DNA of 64,000 nucleotides from NCBI RefSeq assembly GCF_003590095.1, contig NC_039483.1:1984001-2048000 (forward strand), read 5' to 3'. The stretch is from Trichoplusia ni. Its lineage: Eukaryota > Arthropoda > Insecta > Lepidoptera > Noctuidae. Positions 34,517 to 47,194 of this stretch are shown here, one piece after another. A model generated the notes under the pieces. The model made no database searches and was not told where the DNA came from. It saw only the letters and a list, made by a program, of their open reading frames with translations. The number at the start of each line of letters is the position of its first letter. Positions within the stretch are counted from its first letter, which is position 1. The position numbers were made by a program, and so were the translations under genes.

Positions 34517-35379
34517 CTATTTTTATAAGTACAGTCAGAATTTTGGTTAACAACTTAGACCTTCGGCTTCTCGTACTAATTCTGCTTTTTTAATCTAAAT
34601 GAAAAAGGAAAATTGCAACTCCTGTTAGTCAGGATTTAATAAAACCAAAGAATAATACATAGTTAATCTTGCTGTGTATTAGAGGTAACGATTACAAGTT
34701 TTAGAACCTTGTAAGCAGTTAAAAAGACCTAAAAACACACTTCATTTAGTATTAGTTAAAATAATCCTTCGTTTTGAAGTTGGATAAAACATTTCATGAT
34801 ATCAAATTAATATGAATTCCTGTCTGTAGTCGTATCTTTGACAATACTAGAACTGCCTTCTTTTTAATCTTTTCCTCGAATAAGAAATGTGAGAGTTTTG
34901 CGTTGAGTTGTTGTTCATATCGTTCTACCTTGACAAGATTAATTATGTGACAATACTGTTTTGTTTAATTCAGATTAGGGATGGTATTTAGATTGGGTAC
35001 GTTCTTTCTCAAATGTAAGAGTGTTTTGAAGAAAAAACTAGACATTTATGACTTTGTTCTGACACTTTAAGTTATAAATGAAAATAATATTTTAAAAATG
35101 TCGTTAGCTTGGATTCGACCCTATACTCTTGTAAACACAATTCCAAAAAACACTATTTAATAAATTATTCTCTCTGCGCGTCCAAAAAGATTTTTGTTTA
35201 AATTACAACTTTTATTTTTTCTACAAAAATCCTATTGTAGTCAATTGAAGATCGAAATCCTAATTTCCTAAAAGAGATCGGATTTGTAAATCTCTTTTTT
35301 TGTTATTTTAGTATTAATTAATTTAGTAATGATTGTCTTAAGTGCTCGATGCACGGCTAATTCATCACTTCGATTGGCG

Positions 35380-35500
35380 TTAAGTTTTCCCCGCCGGTGT
35401 TATGGGCGGAGGGGGCGAGGTGGCAGGGCGGGAGGGCGGGGAGGGGTCCACGCAGGCGCCACTTCCCGCCATTTTCTCAGAGCTGGGATGCCAGGGACAC
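35380..35500. other. GC-rich purine-skewed island
   Basis: About 120 bases of G-rich sequence (GGGCGGAGGGGGCGAGGTGGCAGGGCGGGAGGGCGGGG) stand in AT-rich surroundings 1.4 kb upstream of the Inr+DPE promoter. An alternative promoter or a G-quadruplex-prone element is possible. The 66-residue open frame across it is low-complexity and not supported as a gene. Confidence 0.5.
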
Positions 35501-35546
35501 ACGAATTAGCGAGAATTAGGGAGATTTAGGTGTTATATTTTTGGGG

Positions 35547-35621
35547 AAACACTGGTACTTAGCTGAATCCGGTTAGACTCGAAGCCGACCCCAACATGGT
35601 TGGGAAAAGGCTAGGATAATG
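35547..35621 (+). mobile_element. 5S-derived SINE, 3' end only, with target duplication
   Basis: It has only the last 75 bases of the family (ACTGGTACTTAGCTGAATCCGGTTAGACT...GGGAAAAGGCTAGG). It is flanked by ATTTTTGGGGAAA (35537-35549) and ATTTTTGGGGGAAA (35622-35635). Confidence 0.75.
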
Positions 35622-36779
35622 ATTTTTGGGGGAAATTTTATATTTTTTTTTGGGGAGATCTTCTGCTTCCTGATACAACTTTGGGTGTACCTACATATTT
35701 TCAAATAGTTCTTTTTTAAATTCATGATTTGTTTATCTAAATTATAAAATACTATGAAAATGTTATGAATGGACAATAACATGTATTGTGCAGAAAATGC
35801 GTGAATATTAACGTCATATGTAATAATACAGGTAGTGCTAGTATATTCATGTTTAGTGCAGATGTTCTCCCACTTAACTTGTAGATTATAATGAGTGTTA
35901 TTTATTAATATGATGTGTGCGTCATGATACTGTTATACGGTATAATTCTTGTTCGATTCATTCAAGTCTTTAATACTCGTGACTCTTTGGAGATATAATA
36001 TTTGTAAGGAGAAATGAAATTTAGAAACATTTAATAATCATATTTTTAAAATGTATCTGAAATGTGAATACTCAAAATGTTTCTACTGTATGTGTTAAAG
36101 ACGCTGAATTGAACTTCTAAACGGCTGGACCGATATGAATGATTTTTTAATATGGTTTAGATTCACAATAAAAGGGAAAATATGTTATTATTAAGTAAAT
36201 AATACTGATATGATTTTATTGTTCTTGTTTTACTTCATTCTCTGTTTAATATTAACATATCTAGAAATATCTAAGATGCAGGACAAAGTTTAAATTTATT
36301 TAAAATAGCTACTTCTCTGCTCACCCTCAAAAAGAAAAGTGTGATGTAAAGTATTTAAATATTCACATGACGATGATTCACATTTGTATGATTTTATAAA
36401 TAGATATTTTATTCATGAGAATTATTTACTGTATGGCGGCCGATAATTGCACCGGTCTTACAAATGAGCCTCATTATTTATATTATCGTACATTTGTAGA
36501 TGTATTATTGTTGTTTTTGTATAGCATAAATATATTTTCTTTTCAATTAAAATTCTAGTAATGCTCGAAACAACTATGGTAAAAGTTGTTTTGCACGTCC
36601 AAACTTTTTGGCAATTAACACGTTATCAATAGATCTTGTTTTATTTGAGTAAGTTGTACTAAAATTAAACCAAAAATGTTAAAAGAAAAACCTTGTCACC
36701 AATAATAGAGTCAATTACATAATTTCATCTATAAGGTGATAACAAACCACAATTAAATTAATCTAAATATTTTCTCAGT

Positions 36780-36903
36780 TCCCCGAAAATTTTCCCCGCA
36801 GTTTTCCCTTCCCCGCGTTTCCCCGGGAGTTTTCCTCTCCCGCCGGAGCAACCCAGCCGTCCCGAATGGTCAGTCATTTAGGCGCCGTCACCGGGACCGG
36901 TCG
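36780..36903 (+). promoter_or_regulatory. TATA-less Inr+DPE core promoter, GC-rich
   Basis: GGTCAGTC holds an arthropod initiator (TCAGT, +1 A at 36872). GGTCG occupies +28 to +32 (36899-36903), an exact fit to the DPE consensus RGWYV at the required spacing. The 100 bases upstream are C-rich with repeated TTCCCCG units (TTTTCCCCGCAGTTTTCCC...TTCCCCGCGTTTCCCCGGG). No TATA box. Confidence 0.7.
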
Positions 36904-37032
36904 CCGTTGCAAGCGCCTCCGATCGCTCGTCGTGACTAACCAAAGAAAATAAATAAAAAATAGTGTAAAGTTATGTGTGCTGTGCTACAGTGACAGTGCG
37001 TCTTAGTGATTTATTGTCTTCTTTCGAAAAAC
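36872..37032 (+). other. Probable non-coding first exon of an unidentified plus-strand gene
   Basis: From the predicted start at 36872 the sequence is GC-rich for about 70 bases, then AT-rich, and ends at AC|GTGAGT, a strong donor. The only ATG (36973) opens a six-residue uORF ending in TGA at 36991-36993. A non-coding first exon followed by a very long first intron is common for developmental regulators, but nothing identifies this gene. No second exon was recognised before the right edge. Confidence 0.62.
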
Positions 37033-38726
37033 GTGAGTATTTTTGAGGGTTTAATTTATTTTCTTAAGATATGCGGTTTTTAGGATTACATAGGATGTTG
37101 CCCTTCAGATTCCCTTTGCCGAAGGGCTCGTAGTATCGTAAATATTGCTGGATTGTGCTCCGCAGCCGTGTCAAGATTTTATAAAAAGGTTCCCTTGTAT
37201 TTCTGAATTTCAGTTCGAAACGTTCTGTGAAAAGTGCGACGATTTTCATCAAATTTTTTCTTATGTTATTGACGGCAATGTAATGACAACCTTTTTATAT
37301 CATTTATCTTAAAAACGAAAGTGTTTTTAATAATATTCGTCATTTAGTTTAAAAATTATCTTGTGGAATTGCCAATCGGTGGTAGAGCATGGCTTTGGAC
37401 TCCAATGTTTTTATCACACGTTACCGATTATATCTCGCTTGTATTTACATTTTGATGAATTAAAGGCCTTTACGAATAGATTCCGATGTTTACTATAATT
37501 TCTTTGAAAGTCTAAGAACTTGAATATATTAACAGGGCATTTATAATCATTTCCGCGTATTCTCTTAGATGAAATGTAGAGTTTTAATGCTACAATGATT
37601 ATAAGATATTTAGAAATAGGTGCTATAAAAATTGGTCATTTCATTTTAAATATTTTAGGTACAGTATGTGTAAAATTAAGGTTAGAAGACAGAGTTACTT
37701 CATTTAAAGTGATTTAAAAAAATGTAGTTCGTTTCGTAAAAATGTAATGGAAAAAACAAAAACTCAAAAATTCAATATTTAATAAATTTAAGTAGAAATA
37801 TCATGACACGTGTTTCTCTGAACTAATACGAAAGCAATTATTTTGAAAATACTACAGCTATCGTTATTCAATATTTTGCAAAATTTGAGTTTTTTAAGAC
37901 TCAAATAGAAATTGAGAGATTGATTTTAATTATTTCTTTTCTTATGTGATTTGTTTCCTAGAGTATTTATGAGACAAAATATAGTATTTTATTGAAAGTT
38001 AATGCTATGGCAAAATTCGTACATCTAATAAAATTTAACGTAATACGTATTGCGTTGTGGGATTCGTTTGTTGGATTTAGTATTCAGCCCAATTGTGATG
38101 AAAACACAATAAACCTGCATGGTATGGAAATTAAATTAAACCAACTAACTGTGTCGATGTAATTTTATTGATTTCATTCAACGAGTTAACCAATTTTCTA
38201 CTAACTCATTGAGTTTGAATTACAATGAAATTTGTTGGTTTTAACTGAAAAAATGCGTATTTTCGTTATTTGGGTGTTTTATAAGATTTTTTCTCTGTCT
38301 GATTCTTATAACTTTAACGTACGCGATTAAAAATTTATTTAAGATCGCAATATGTAAATATTTTACACATAAAAATTGATTTTAACAAAAAAAATCGTTT
38401 ATATAGTATTTGCCGGTCAAAGCATCTGATTTATATTCACTCAAGTTTAATGAAAAATAATAAAGACACGTGTTTTTTTTTGGTAAAAAACTAAGATTAA
38501 TTAGAATAAGGTAAGGTATGTAAGATATTCAAAATGTTTGCATAATTATGTGTAACTAATAATAGTCTGTACATTCATTTTCATTTCATACTTTTCCTAG
38601 AAAACCATTTGACCCATATTTCGTTCACTCATAGTACGTAAGTACTGACGAACTTACTAAATACGTAAATGTTTAAAATGTCAAACCTGAATACTTAATA
38701 CCGTAATCTATATCTATCTATACTAA

Positions 38727-38982
38727 TCTATACTAATATATAAAGCTGAAGAGTTTGTTTGTTCGTTTGTTTGAACGCGCTAATCTCAGAAACTACTCGT
38801 CCAAATTGAAAACTTATTTTTGTGTTGAATAGACCATTCATCGAGGAAGGCTTTAGGCTATAAACCATCACGCTGCGACTAATAAGAGCGAAGATACAAT
38901 GGAAAATGTAAAAAAACAGGGCAGGTATAAATCATAACTTATATCTTCTACCCACGGGGACGAAGTCGCGGGCAACAGCTAG
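38727..38982 (+). mobile_element. Short non-autonomous Helitron, copy 1
   Basis: 5' TCTATACTAATATATAAAGC, (GTTT)n, GAACGCGCTAATCTCAG, and 3' GCGGGCAACAGCTAG followed by T; preceded by A. The A|TC...CTAG|T boundary is the Helitron pattern. 256 bp, no ORF. Sister copies at 44774, 58328 and 60741. Confidence 0.8.
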
Positions 38983-39161
38983 TTTAACACATAAAGTATC
39001 TGTAGGTACATAATATATACTTAAGTAATTAAACATTTAAATACGCTGACAGAAATAATAACATAAAGTTTAAGATGCACAAAGACTCGGAAAACTAATT
39101 TTCTATCTGACTTACTGTTAACTTGTGAAGTTTTTAAACATTTAATACAATACTAGCTGAC

Positions 39162-39240
39162 CCGGAAAACGTTTTGTCATATAATTTATGTCTAGTAAAG
39201 TTCTGGTATAGGGAAACATTATATTATATACGAATAAAAA
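39162..39240 (-). mobile_element. Helitron-like 3' end relic (minus)
   Basis: On the minus strand it ends TTTTCCGGGTCAGCTAG before T. The rest of the element is not recognisable. Confidence 0.4.
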
Positions 39241-41271
39241 AATAGGGTTTGTTAATTGAACAAGCTTAATTTCTTCTTTCGTAGGTTTACTGAAAGAAAT
39301 TTATTTGAGCAATGAGCAGTATCGTTGTATTAATATTATAGTGTTCCAAAGTTATGTGATTGCGTATCATTACGATTTCATTTAAAAATAACAAACAGAT
39401 AATTAAAAAGTCGAGTAAACATTTGAGAAAAGAAACGGTTTTGTAAAAAAAAAACGGTAATTTTGATTAAAATATATGCGCTTGCAGTTCCCGTTATTAT
39501 TATATAATGGACAATTAAAAGCGACAGTTTAAAACATGATAAAAGGAATAATGTGAAATGATAACCAACTATTTATAAAGTCCACAATTAGACCACTTCA
39601 CACATGATATACGCAGTTTTTTTTGAAAGAACAAAGAAAGTAAATTACATTAATCTAAATTGTTAAGGGATGTAGTGAACACAGCGGTAGTAAATATGAG
39701 TACAATCCAAAAAGTTGTAATCCTAAAAGCATTGTTCTAAAAATACTCCGTACACAGTCTAAAATAATTGTGACTACTGAATGCAGTGGGTTCATGACCT
39801 ACTTTCCTATTTGTTCCCGCGGGACAAATATTTGTATAATCTGTGGACATTTGTATGGAGTTGTTATGTATGTTATTACCAAACTTATCGTGGCAAGGAG
39901 GTTTTAGTCTGTGCATTACAAAAATAACTAAACCTTCGATTGAGTAAAGTGTTATTATAAAAGTAATTTTAAATATTAAACACTTAAGTTTTTTTAACAT
40001 TTCGTTCTATTTAAGAATGAAACTTTTACGGGGTTATCGATTGAAAACTGGGTTTACCCAAACTGTGAGACATTCAGCCTTCCACGTTAAAATCGTGTTC
40101 CTTCAAATCAGGCAAGAACAGAAAACTTTAAGATAGCTCGGAAGAAGTTAGACAGAAGTAGACATCCCCTTCATGTGAACTACAGCCTTAAGTGATACAA
40201 CATGAAATAAATCGCAACCTAAAAGGCTAAAACTGATTCACAATTCAATATTCGACTTAATTCAATGATTTTTTTTCCATAACTGTCTACCAATAAGGCA
40301 AAGGAAATTATATTATATATTCGTATCTGACTCGATCCAAATGAGCAACAGAGAGTTTATAACACAGACCTTAGGAATTGAACTGGACAGAGTAATAAAA
40401 AAAGATTTCCCTAAGGAAATCAGGTTATCGGGCTGTATGAGCTGAAATACTAGTCTCGTAAAAGTGTTCGCCTTATTCGTCTAGTTCCACTTTCAGGATT
40501 ACCTGGAACGTCCAAAAAGTTTCGTTCTGCGATTCCCATTTACATATTACAGGAGTTTTGGGAGGTGATGGTACTTTTGTTTATGATAACTCTTAGCTAC
40601 AGACTTTGGTGCAATATTTTTAATTGGAAATTATAACATGTTATTATTATTTAGTTTATATGGGTACAGGGTTACAGTGCGGAAATGGGTTAGATTCTTT
40701 ATTAAAATACTATTTAAAGCACAACAAATGTATAAAGGTATTTTTCATAAAAAACGAATTATATTCTCTGCGAATAGATCTCGTCCATTCGTTACTTGCT
40801 GAAAATTTTGAATGGTAAAGACGGTTTTTGGGAATTTTACAAAAATATTTTTAATAATGCGAACTAATGGTTCCTGAAAAAAAAACCAAACGATAACCTA
40901 TACCTATACATCCAGTAGGTTAACATACAAAAATCGAATTATTCAAAGTACTGGTTCCAACATTGTCTGATAGAACCATAACTAACAATGATTTCTATTT
41001 CCTCAACCAAACCAGTAAGTCACAAAACACAGTTATATTAACTTGTAAGTACATTACACGGTCACGAGAACATACAATTAAAGAAACTTGTCATTATACG
41101 TAAAGCGACGTCATCACATAAGTACAATGATTAATTTAGTTGCGCCGAGGTAATGCTTGTTACGGGCGATGATTTGCAGACTTGACAAAACCTCTTTAGT
41201 AAACAGGTATTTTGTTGTGATAGCGGAATGATATTCAATGACTGTTCCAATGCCAAGATAATAGGGTATTT

Positions 41272-41438
41272 CATTATCATATGCCTAGCCTTTTCCCAAC
41301 TATGTTGGGGTCGGCTACCAGTCTAACCGGATTCAGCTAAGTACCCGTGTTTTACAAGGAGCGACTGCCTATCTGACCTCCTCAACCCAGTTACCTGGGC
41401 AACACGATACTCCTTGGTTAGACTGGTTGTCAGACTAC
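41272..41438 (-). mobile_element. 5S-derived SINE, 5'-truncated (minus), with 12-bp target duplication
   Basis: The reverse of the family 3' half (GCCTAGCCTTTTCCCAACTATGTTGGGGTCGGC...CAACCCAGTTACCTGGGCAACACGATA). AATAGGGTATTT flanks it at 41260-41271 and 41439-41450. Confidence 0.88.
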
Positions 41439-42562
41439 AATAGGGTATTTGACAAAATGTAAACTGTTTAGTTTGCACAGATAGAATACCAAAAGAATAT
41501 TGAATACGTATTTTATTATCTCTAAAACAAAAATGTATGGGGATACAGTCATTTAAAATCGTATGACGTCACTTACCAGTACGCTTTTGATAAGCAAGTG
41601 ATGTTATTTCTTCATCTTAAGTGCTTCTTATATTTCTTAATTTTAATGATGGGATAAAATAAAAATACTTAAGCGAAACATTGTCTGAGAGTAATTTTGA
41701 CAGTTACATAAAGATAAAGAAATATTGTGAATTCGCTTTACTAGTGCTGTTTACAATGCAAATTCATTCATAATTCAATAAGGTAATACTCACACTATGT
41801 CCTATTAGATGAAAAGATGCCCGAATTCGTACAAATTCCCTATCACTTGCATTTAAATTTGGTTGTAAGTATGGTTGAATTTGCTTTGCGCTGGTATAAA
41901 TTACCTTTAACTTCGTAAAAGCTTTGTTAATGTCACATCTACCATTATTGGAAACGACCTAATTTTCATAATGTGTTACCCCGATGCGGGGTGCAAAACA
42001 TTTTATTAAATTCTTTAAATATTAAAATTGTGTAAATGGTATTCTATTTAACTGGCACGTAGACCTTTTAAAACTGTTTCATGAATATTTATACGTTTTT
42101 CAGGAGTGTCCCACTGAAACCGAGTGTGGAAATTATTAAAATATGCAATTTTAAGTGAATTAATTTGTTGATACATTTGTTTGTGGATTATTTTATTGTG
42201 CAGCTGTCACGCTTGTTGACATGTGGCCTTAGTAGGGTCGCCAGATACGTCTGACAATGTCGGACAAACAGAAAATGTTTGAATAAACAACGAATGATTG
42301 TCATTTTGAAGTGAACAGATTGGGTAATCTGTGTTCTCTATCTTTTTGAAATGCATTTATCTGATTATTATCACTACTGCTTAGCTGTACCAGCAAACGG
42401 TGCAACTAAAAAAGGGGTATGAAAAATAGATGTCTGATTCTCAAACCTACTCAATATTCACAGAAAATTTCATGAGAATCGGTCGAGTCGTTTCGGAGGA
42501 GTTCAATTTCGTACACCGTGGCACGAGAATTTTATATATTAGAAGTTTTATTTAATAACGGC

Positions 42563-42614
42563 TTACTCACGCGTATTTATTGATTTAGGTTGACTAGTTT
42601 AGACGCGTGAGTTA
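42563..42614. repeat. Palindromic ACTCACGCGT repeat
   Basis: ACTCACGCGT (42565-42574) and its complement (42603-42612) flank a 28-base loop. The left half matches the repeat at 13458, so this may be a foldback relic of that family. Confidence 0.6.
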
Positions 42615-43119
42615 GTAAATAATTATGAATCGACCGAAAGCTATTTCTATAATAACAGCTTCTATGTGAGTTGTAATCGAAAATTTGTAAATTCAATTAA
42701 GGCTTTCTGATTATTTGTTTATTTCAAAAGTGGTTGTATCCAATCGCACATAATTATGACGATGAATGTAATTCAAATAAATGTAGAATGGAATAATGAT
42801 TGTTTAATTGTATTCTTTGTGTTTCTATTTCATAGATGAAATATTGACGAGGTACAAAAAAAGACAGAAGATTTTTTCATCTTTAATTTAATAATACGTC
42901 TAATTTTTAATCTTAATAAAAACTGACTTAGTGTGTTGGACTCGTGAAAGTGCTGGTTTCGTACTAGAAGGCTTAAGTAAAAAATTAGCCACCCATCAAA
43001 TTTCTGACAGTACCAACGACATAACATTTATATTATCTACTTGTTGTAGAAGCAGAAACAAAAATATGTCATTATTGAAAATTGTAACTAAAAAAAAGAT
43101 ACCTAGATTTTTTTTTTCA

Positions 43120-43205
43120 AGTTCATAAAATTGTCTGGTGACAGACAAAACACCGGAGCCTTTGTATTAGTGTTTTGCTTCCTTCTTTGGTTACGGAAAC
43201 CAAAA
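43120..43205 (+). repeat. ATGAGATACAGCC-family repeat, 3' part
   Basis: TGGTGACAGACAAAACACCGGAGCC...GGTTACGGAAACC. The 5' half is diverged or absent. Confidence 0.5.
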
Positions 43206-44649
43206 AAGACATAAATTTTCAACTTAATATTTTTATGTAGATATAAGCACGACATGTAGCACACAAATTTAAACACATGCTTTGTCCAAGATGGACCCTT
43301 TTCCAAACATGGGGTAGTTAATTAAAACGGAATAACTATGATGCGTGGAGTTAGCCGGACTTCAGAACGGAATGGTATGGATTAGTGCGGTTTACGGCAA
43401 CACTGTCTGCACGTATGTCACAGAGCATATAAGGCAGTATGGCGGTTTGTGTTGCTGTCATTTTGTATGGAATTGGAGAAAGGAATCATTTTTGTGATAA
43501 AATAATGCTTAAATGTTAGACATATATTCTCAGTTTGAAACATGTTTATTGTGCCGTGTGTAAACTTAATTTGAATAACTTTCTTTAAGAAATAAATAAC
43601 ATAATTAGACAACAAATAATTCGTTGACCTACATCGGAACACAATAGACAGTAACGCCATCTAGGCAACAAATAAAATACGAATAAAACTCAACAGTTAA
43701 ATTACATGTAAATTGCAACCCGTTGGGACCACACGTCAGGTATCGAGACACAGCGTACGTAATAAAAAAGGCAGTGGGTTAATTTATTCCGGTGCATTTA
43801 ATTACTCTGTGGCTGCCTGTTGCATGGAGACGCGCGGTCAATTGCAAATGTTTTACTTAATGCTACGATGCTGAGTGTACATTGACGACTGTACCTGTGT
43901 GAAACTGACCTATTTCGCGTGAATTCTGAATTAACGCGCAAAGTTACAGTTGATTATTGGTTAAGATTATTGAAACAAAGAGACGGATGTGTTAATTTAA
44001 TTTTCTGCCAATTTATTGAATGGCAATATAACGTGTTTTCAATTCTTATGATCATGATTGTGACAGCCAATCATAGCTCTTGAACTCAGATTTATTAGGT
44101 CATTAATATTTTGAATTTTTCGTGTTGATACTCTTTAAAATTTTAATTTATTTTTCTGTTTCCATAATTTGCTTCGATTTCAAATATTTTATACATTTTT
44201 CTGTATCGTAAGTTTTTTTTTTCAAAGAAGAGTAACAGCCTTAATCCTATGACATAGTTCATATTAAAAGTCCATTATTATAATTTCAATGAAAGTGTAA
44301 AACCACGTCACATCACCGACCTTAAATTATACAACAACACAATAAAAATATCCAATCTTTTCAGCCTTACATAACCCAAAAAAAATCATGGAAACTTTTT
44401 GCTCGCAAACTTTTTCAGCTGTAACAATTACAATATCTAGTTAACAAGTTTCCCCTGCATATGTACTTTGGCAAGCAACTATTGTTTGCTGAATGCGATC
44501 AACGCCTACAATTGGCTTAGTTCGAACAACATTGATATGGCGTTAGTTAACCGGGCTATATTGTTAAACGGTATATGGATATTTACATGACTGTCAAACT
44601 ATTTCGTTTTTGTTTATATTAAAATAGCTGTTTTAAAAAGTATTTGTGC

Positions 44650-44705
44650 ATCATATAAATGCTTGTCTAACGCGGGGATCGAACCCGCTACACGTCGCGA
44701 TACGA
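44650..44705 (-). repeat. tRNA-like SINE fragment (minus)
   Basis: GTCTAACGCGGGGATCGAACCCGCTACACGTCGCG is the reverse of the box B region. Confidence 0.65.
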
Positions 44706-44728
44706 TTGGATGTATGGTTTTGTATTCA

Positions 44729-44774
44729 CGAAATGTGTGAATTGTTATTATAAACGAAATGTGTGAATTGTTAT
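44729..44774 (+). repeat. 26-bp tandem duplication next to a Helitron
   Basis: CGAAATGTGTGAATTGTTAT occurs at 44729-44748 and 44755-44774. The second copy abuts the 5' end of the Helitron at 44774. Confidence 0.85.
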
Positions 44775-45046
44775 CTATACTAATATATAAAGCTGAAGAG
44801 TTTGTTTGTTTGTTTGTTTGTTTGTTTGTTTGAACGCGCTAATCTCAGGAACTACTGGTCCAAATTGAAAAATTCTTTTTGTGTTGAATAGACCATTTAT
44901 CGAGGAAGGCTTTAGGCTATAAAACATCATGCTGCGACTAATAGGAGCGAAGATACAATGTAAAATGTGAAAAAAACAGGGCAGGTATTGGTAAATCATA
45001 ACTTATATCTTCTACCCACGGGGACGAAGTCGCGGGCAACAGCTAG
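44774..45046 (+). mobile_element. Short non-autonomous Helitron, copy 2
   Basis: Same ends as copy 1, preceded by A and followed by T, with a longer (GTTT)n run. 273 bp. The minus-strand open frame at 44775-44999 lies wholly inside it and is not a gene. Confidence 0.85.
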
Positions 45047-45639
45047 TTATAAATAAAATGCTATCTTAATATCAAAATTCGATACGAAAAATCGATCCAA
45101 CTGTTTTTGCAAGGCAACAAAAAGCATTCGTTTTCAAAACCGAAAGCTAGCCTACTGCGTGATGGGTGATTAATGTACATATTACATAAATGTAATCGTA
45201 ACGTTTGATAGATTTCTATTATTTTTCAAGATAAGATATGACTCATAGTGTAAAACATGTGCTTTTAAAATGTACCAAGCCTTTATCTCAGACAGAAATT
45301 CAATAGATTGATCGCAGTTATTGATTTATTTTGATAGAGTATGTTGATTCAGTAGTTTTTGATTTGGATATGTGTGTAGTTTCTAAAACAATCCGTAATT
45401 TATGTTTCCTGTAGAAGATCTCGAAAGTTCGAAAGTAGCGTTAAGAAAGGAAGGAAAGGAAAGGCGGGAAGAAAGGTTCTTTGCCCAGCATGCTTGCAAG
45501 CTTTTAAACAATATTTCGTAAATAGCATTAAAGTTATTAAATAGAGCAAATTAAGAGGAAGGATGGAAATAAATAAATCTTTTACTCTTTACCACAGCAT
45601 TGCTAAACAAAGCACAGGTAGTAAAGTTACATGTCAAAA

Positions 45640-45790
45640 ACACTTTGTGTGACGTGGCTCAAGTTCGATTCCCGCGTTGGAGACGCGTGTGATTCACGAA
45701 TGCCTGTTTTGAGTCTGGATATCTTTGCATGTGATTTGCATTTAATATTACCCCCCATTACACAAGGATACAATCTGTACTGCATTAGTA
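45640..45790 (+). repeat. tRNA-like SINE copy
   Basis: Box B-like TCAAGTTCGATTCCCGCGTTGG, body TTCACGAATGCCTGTTTTGAGTCTGGATATCTTTGCATGTGA. Box A is eroded. Confidence 0.65.
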
Positions 45791-46114
45791 GTTTTAAAAA
45801 GAAAAATTAAACATACACAGTTCTTAGACAGCATACAATTCTTCATAATATAATTTAAAAGCATGACAAAGAACTAGCCAAAACATTTGCGTTCCGTATT
45901 TGCAGATCTTTAATTCGGATCTCTCATGCAATGTTTAATAGGAATAACGTAAAGTGCACATTATTATGTTTCCCGCGGGTTCCGTGACAACGCATATATT
46001 ATCCGGAATTAACGCTTAAAGGAGTTTTTGCGAACACTCTTCTATAAATTGTTCTATATCTTTCGAGATTTCATTGGTAGTTGGTAGTTCAAACGTAGTG
46101 CAGGACATCCTCAG

Positions 46115-46255
46115 GCACAGTGGAGTGATGGCTGGCAGGAGCTGGATGCGAGTAGCCTAAGATAAATCTCGTGGCTGCGGTTGCGAAGCCCTATGTCCAG
46201 CAGTAGACGAATATGAGCGTAGACGATGATGATGATGATGATAATGATAAGTTTT
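46115..46255 (+). mobile_element. LINE 3' tail (RTE-like)
   Basis: AGTGGAGTGATGGCTGGCAGGAGCTGGATGCG...GCCCTATGTCCAGCAGTAGACG and a (GATGAT)n tail. It is longer than the copies at 34439, 53429(-) and 58250(-). Minus-strand open frame 46111-46323 is its shadow. Confidence 0.65.
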
Positions 46256-46686
46256 ACTTTTGGTGATCGTTTAACGAAGGATGGATTATTGGGAGTTGGG
46301 GAGTGGTTATTCTGTAGTTTCATGACATGAAACTAAAAGGAGGGATAGAAGGCAGAAAGGTCAGATGTGGAAAAGCCCAGGTTAAACATAATTTGTAATC
46401 AGAATTAACACATTTTTAAACGAAATAGTCTAATAATTTTTGTTAATAGATTTAAGTTGTTCTATAGATATAATGTTGTCATTTTTTATTTGTCAATTTC
46501 ATTATTAATTTTAAACCTGTGTTGACAACAATGCACTATTTAATTTGTACGCCAATAATGGCAAAACATATTGAAACTAAAATCTTATTTAACCATCTAC
46601 ATTTCCATGTAAAATGTTACATATGTTTCTACAAATAAATATATCTTTATCTTTATCTTTAAAGGATAGTTTTTATTCCTATTTTA

Positions 46687-46742
46687 TGTTCCCGTGGAAT
46701 CATTTTCGATATGTATCGGGCGGGCCAACGAGCAATAGCTAG
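46687..46742 (+). mobile_element. Helitron 3' end fragment
   Basis: GTGGAATCATTTTCGATATGTATCGGGCGGGCCAACGAGCAATAGCTAG followed by T; related to the 10475 relic. Confidence 0.5.
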
Positions 46743-46946
46743 TAATTTATAATTGTTGGGCATATTCAGCTCTTCAAGTAGACTGCACCCAGACAGTTCA
46801 TATGTTCTAGGTAAAGATGCTTCTAGGAAAAACGAGGATAGTCGGAAACGACCTATGGATATTAGTTCTCGCAATTGTACTGGCATTATACTACTTCATG
46901 GAGCTAATAATTTCAAATAATTACATTATTATGTAATAAAGTTGTT

Positions 46947-47194
46947 CTCTCCTGTCCGTGTTTCGGAAGGCAAGTTACATTGTGGGTCCCGGCTGTTATG
47001 CATCTTTGACAGTCGTTACAGGTAGTCAGAAGCTTGAAAAAGTCTGACAGCCAGTCTAACCAAGGGGTATCGTGTTGCCCAGGTAACTGGGTTAAGGAGG
47101 TCAGATAGGCAGTCGCTCCTTGTAAAACACTGGTACTTAGCTGAAACCGGTTGGACTGGTAGCCGACCCCAACATAGTTGGGAAAAGGCCAATG
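46947..47194 (+). mobile_element. 5S-derived SINE, 5'-truncated, with 16-bp target duplication
   Basis: It lacks the 5S-like head and starts in the body (TCCGTGTTTCGGAAGGC). It ends GGGAAAAGGCC. ATGTAATAAAGTTGTT flanks it exactly at 46931-46946 and 47195-47210, so the insertion is fairly recent. Confidence 0.92.

Larger units (their letters stand above)
27880..36770. other. Intergenic stretch, repeats only
   Basis: There is no exon I can support between the docking gene start and the promoter near 36.87 kb. It holds copies of the ATGAGATACAGCC-family repeat (28421, 29213, 29998-, 32018, 33010), Helitron end relics (28838-28900, 31262-31400), a SINE-like relic (30870-31020, minus), a 5S-SINE (33509), LINE 3' tails and a GC-rich patch (35380-35500). 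Any upstream promoter of the docking gene is not recognisable. Confidence 0.6.

Noticed and set aside
35329..35529. 66-codon glycine/arginine-rich ORF
   Set aside because: Product of the G-rich island; low complexity and no other coding sign.
44775..44999. Minus-strand ORF of 74 codons
   Set aside because: Entirely inside a non-autonomous Helitron and its (GTTT)n run.
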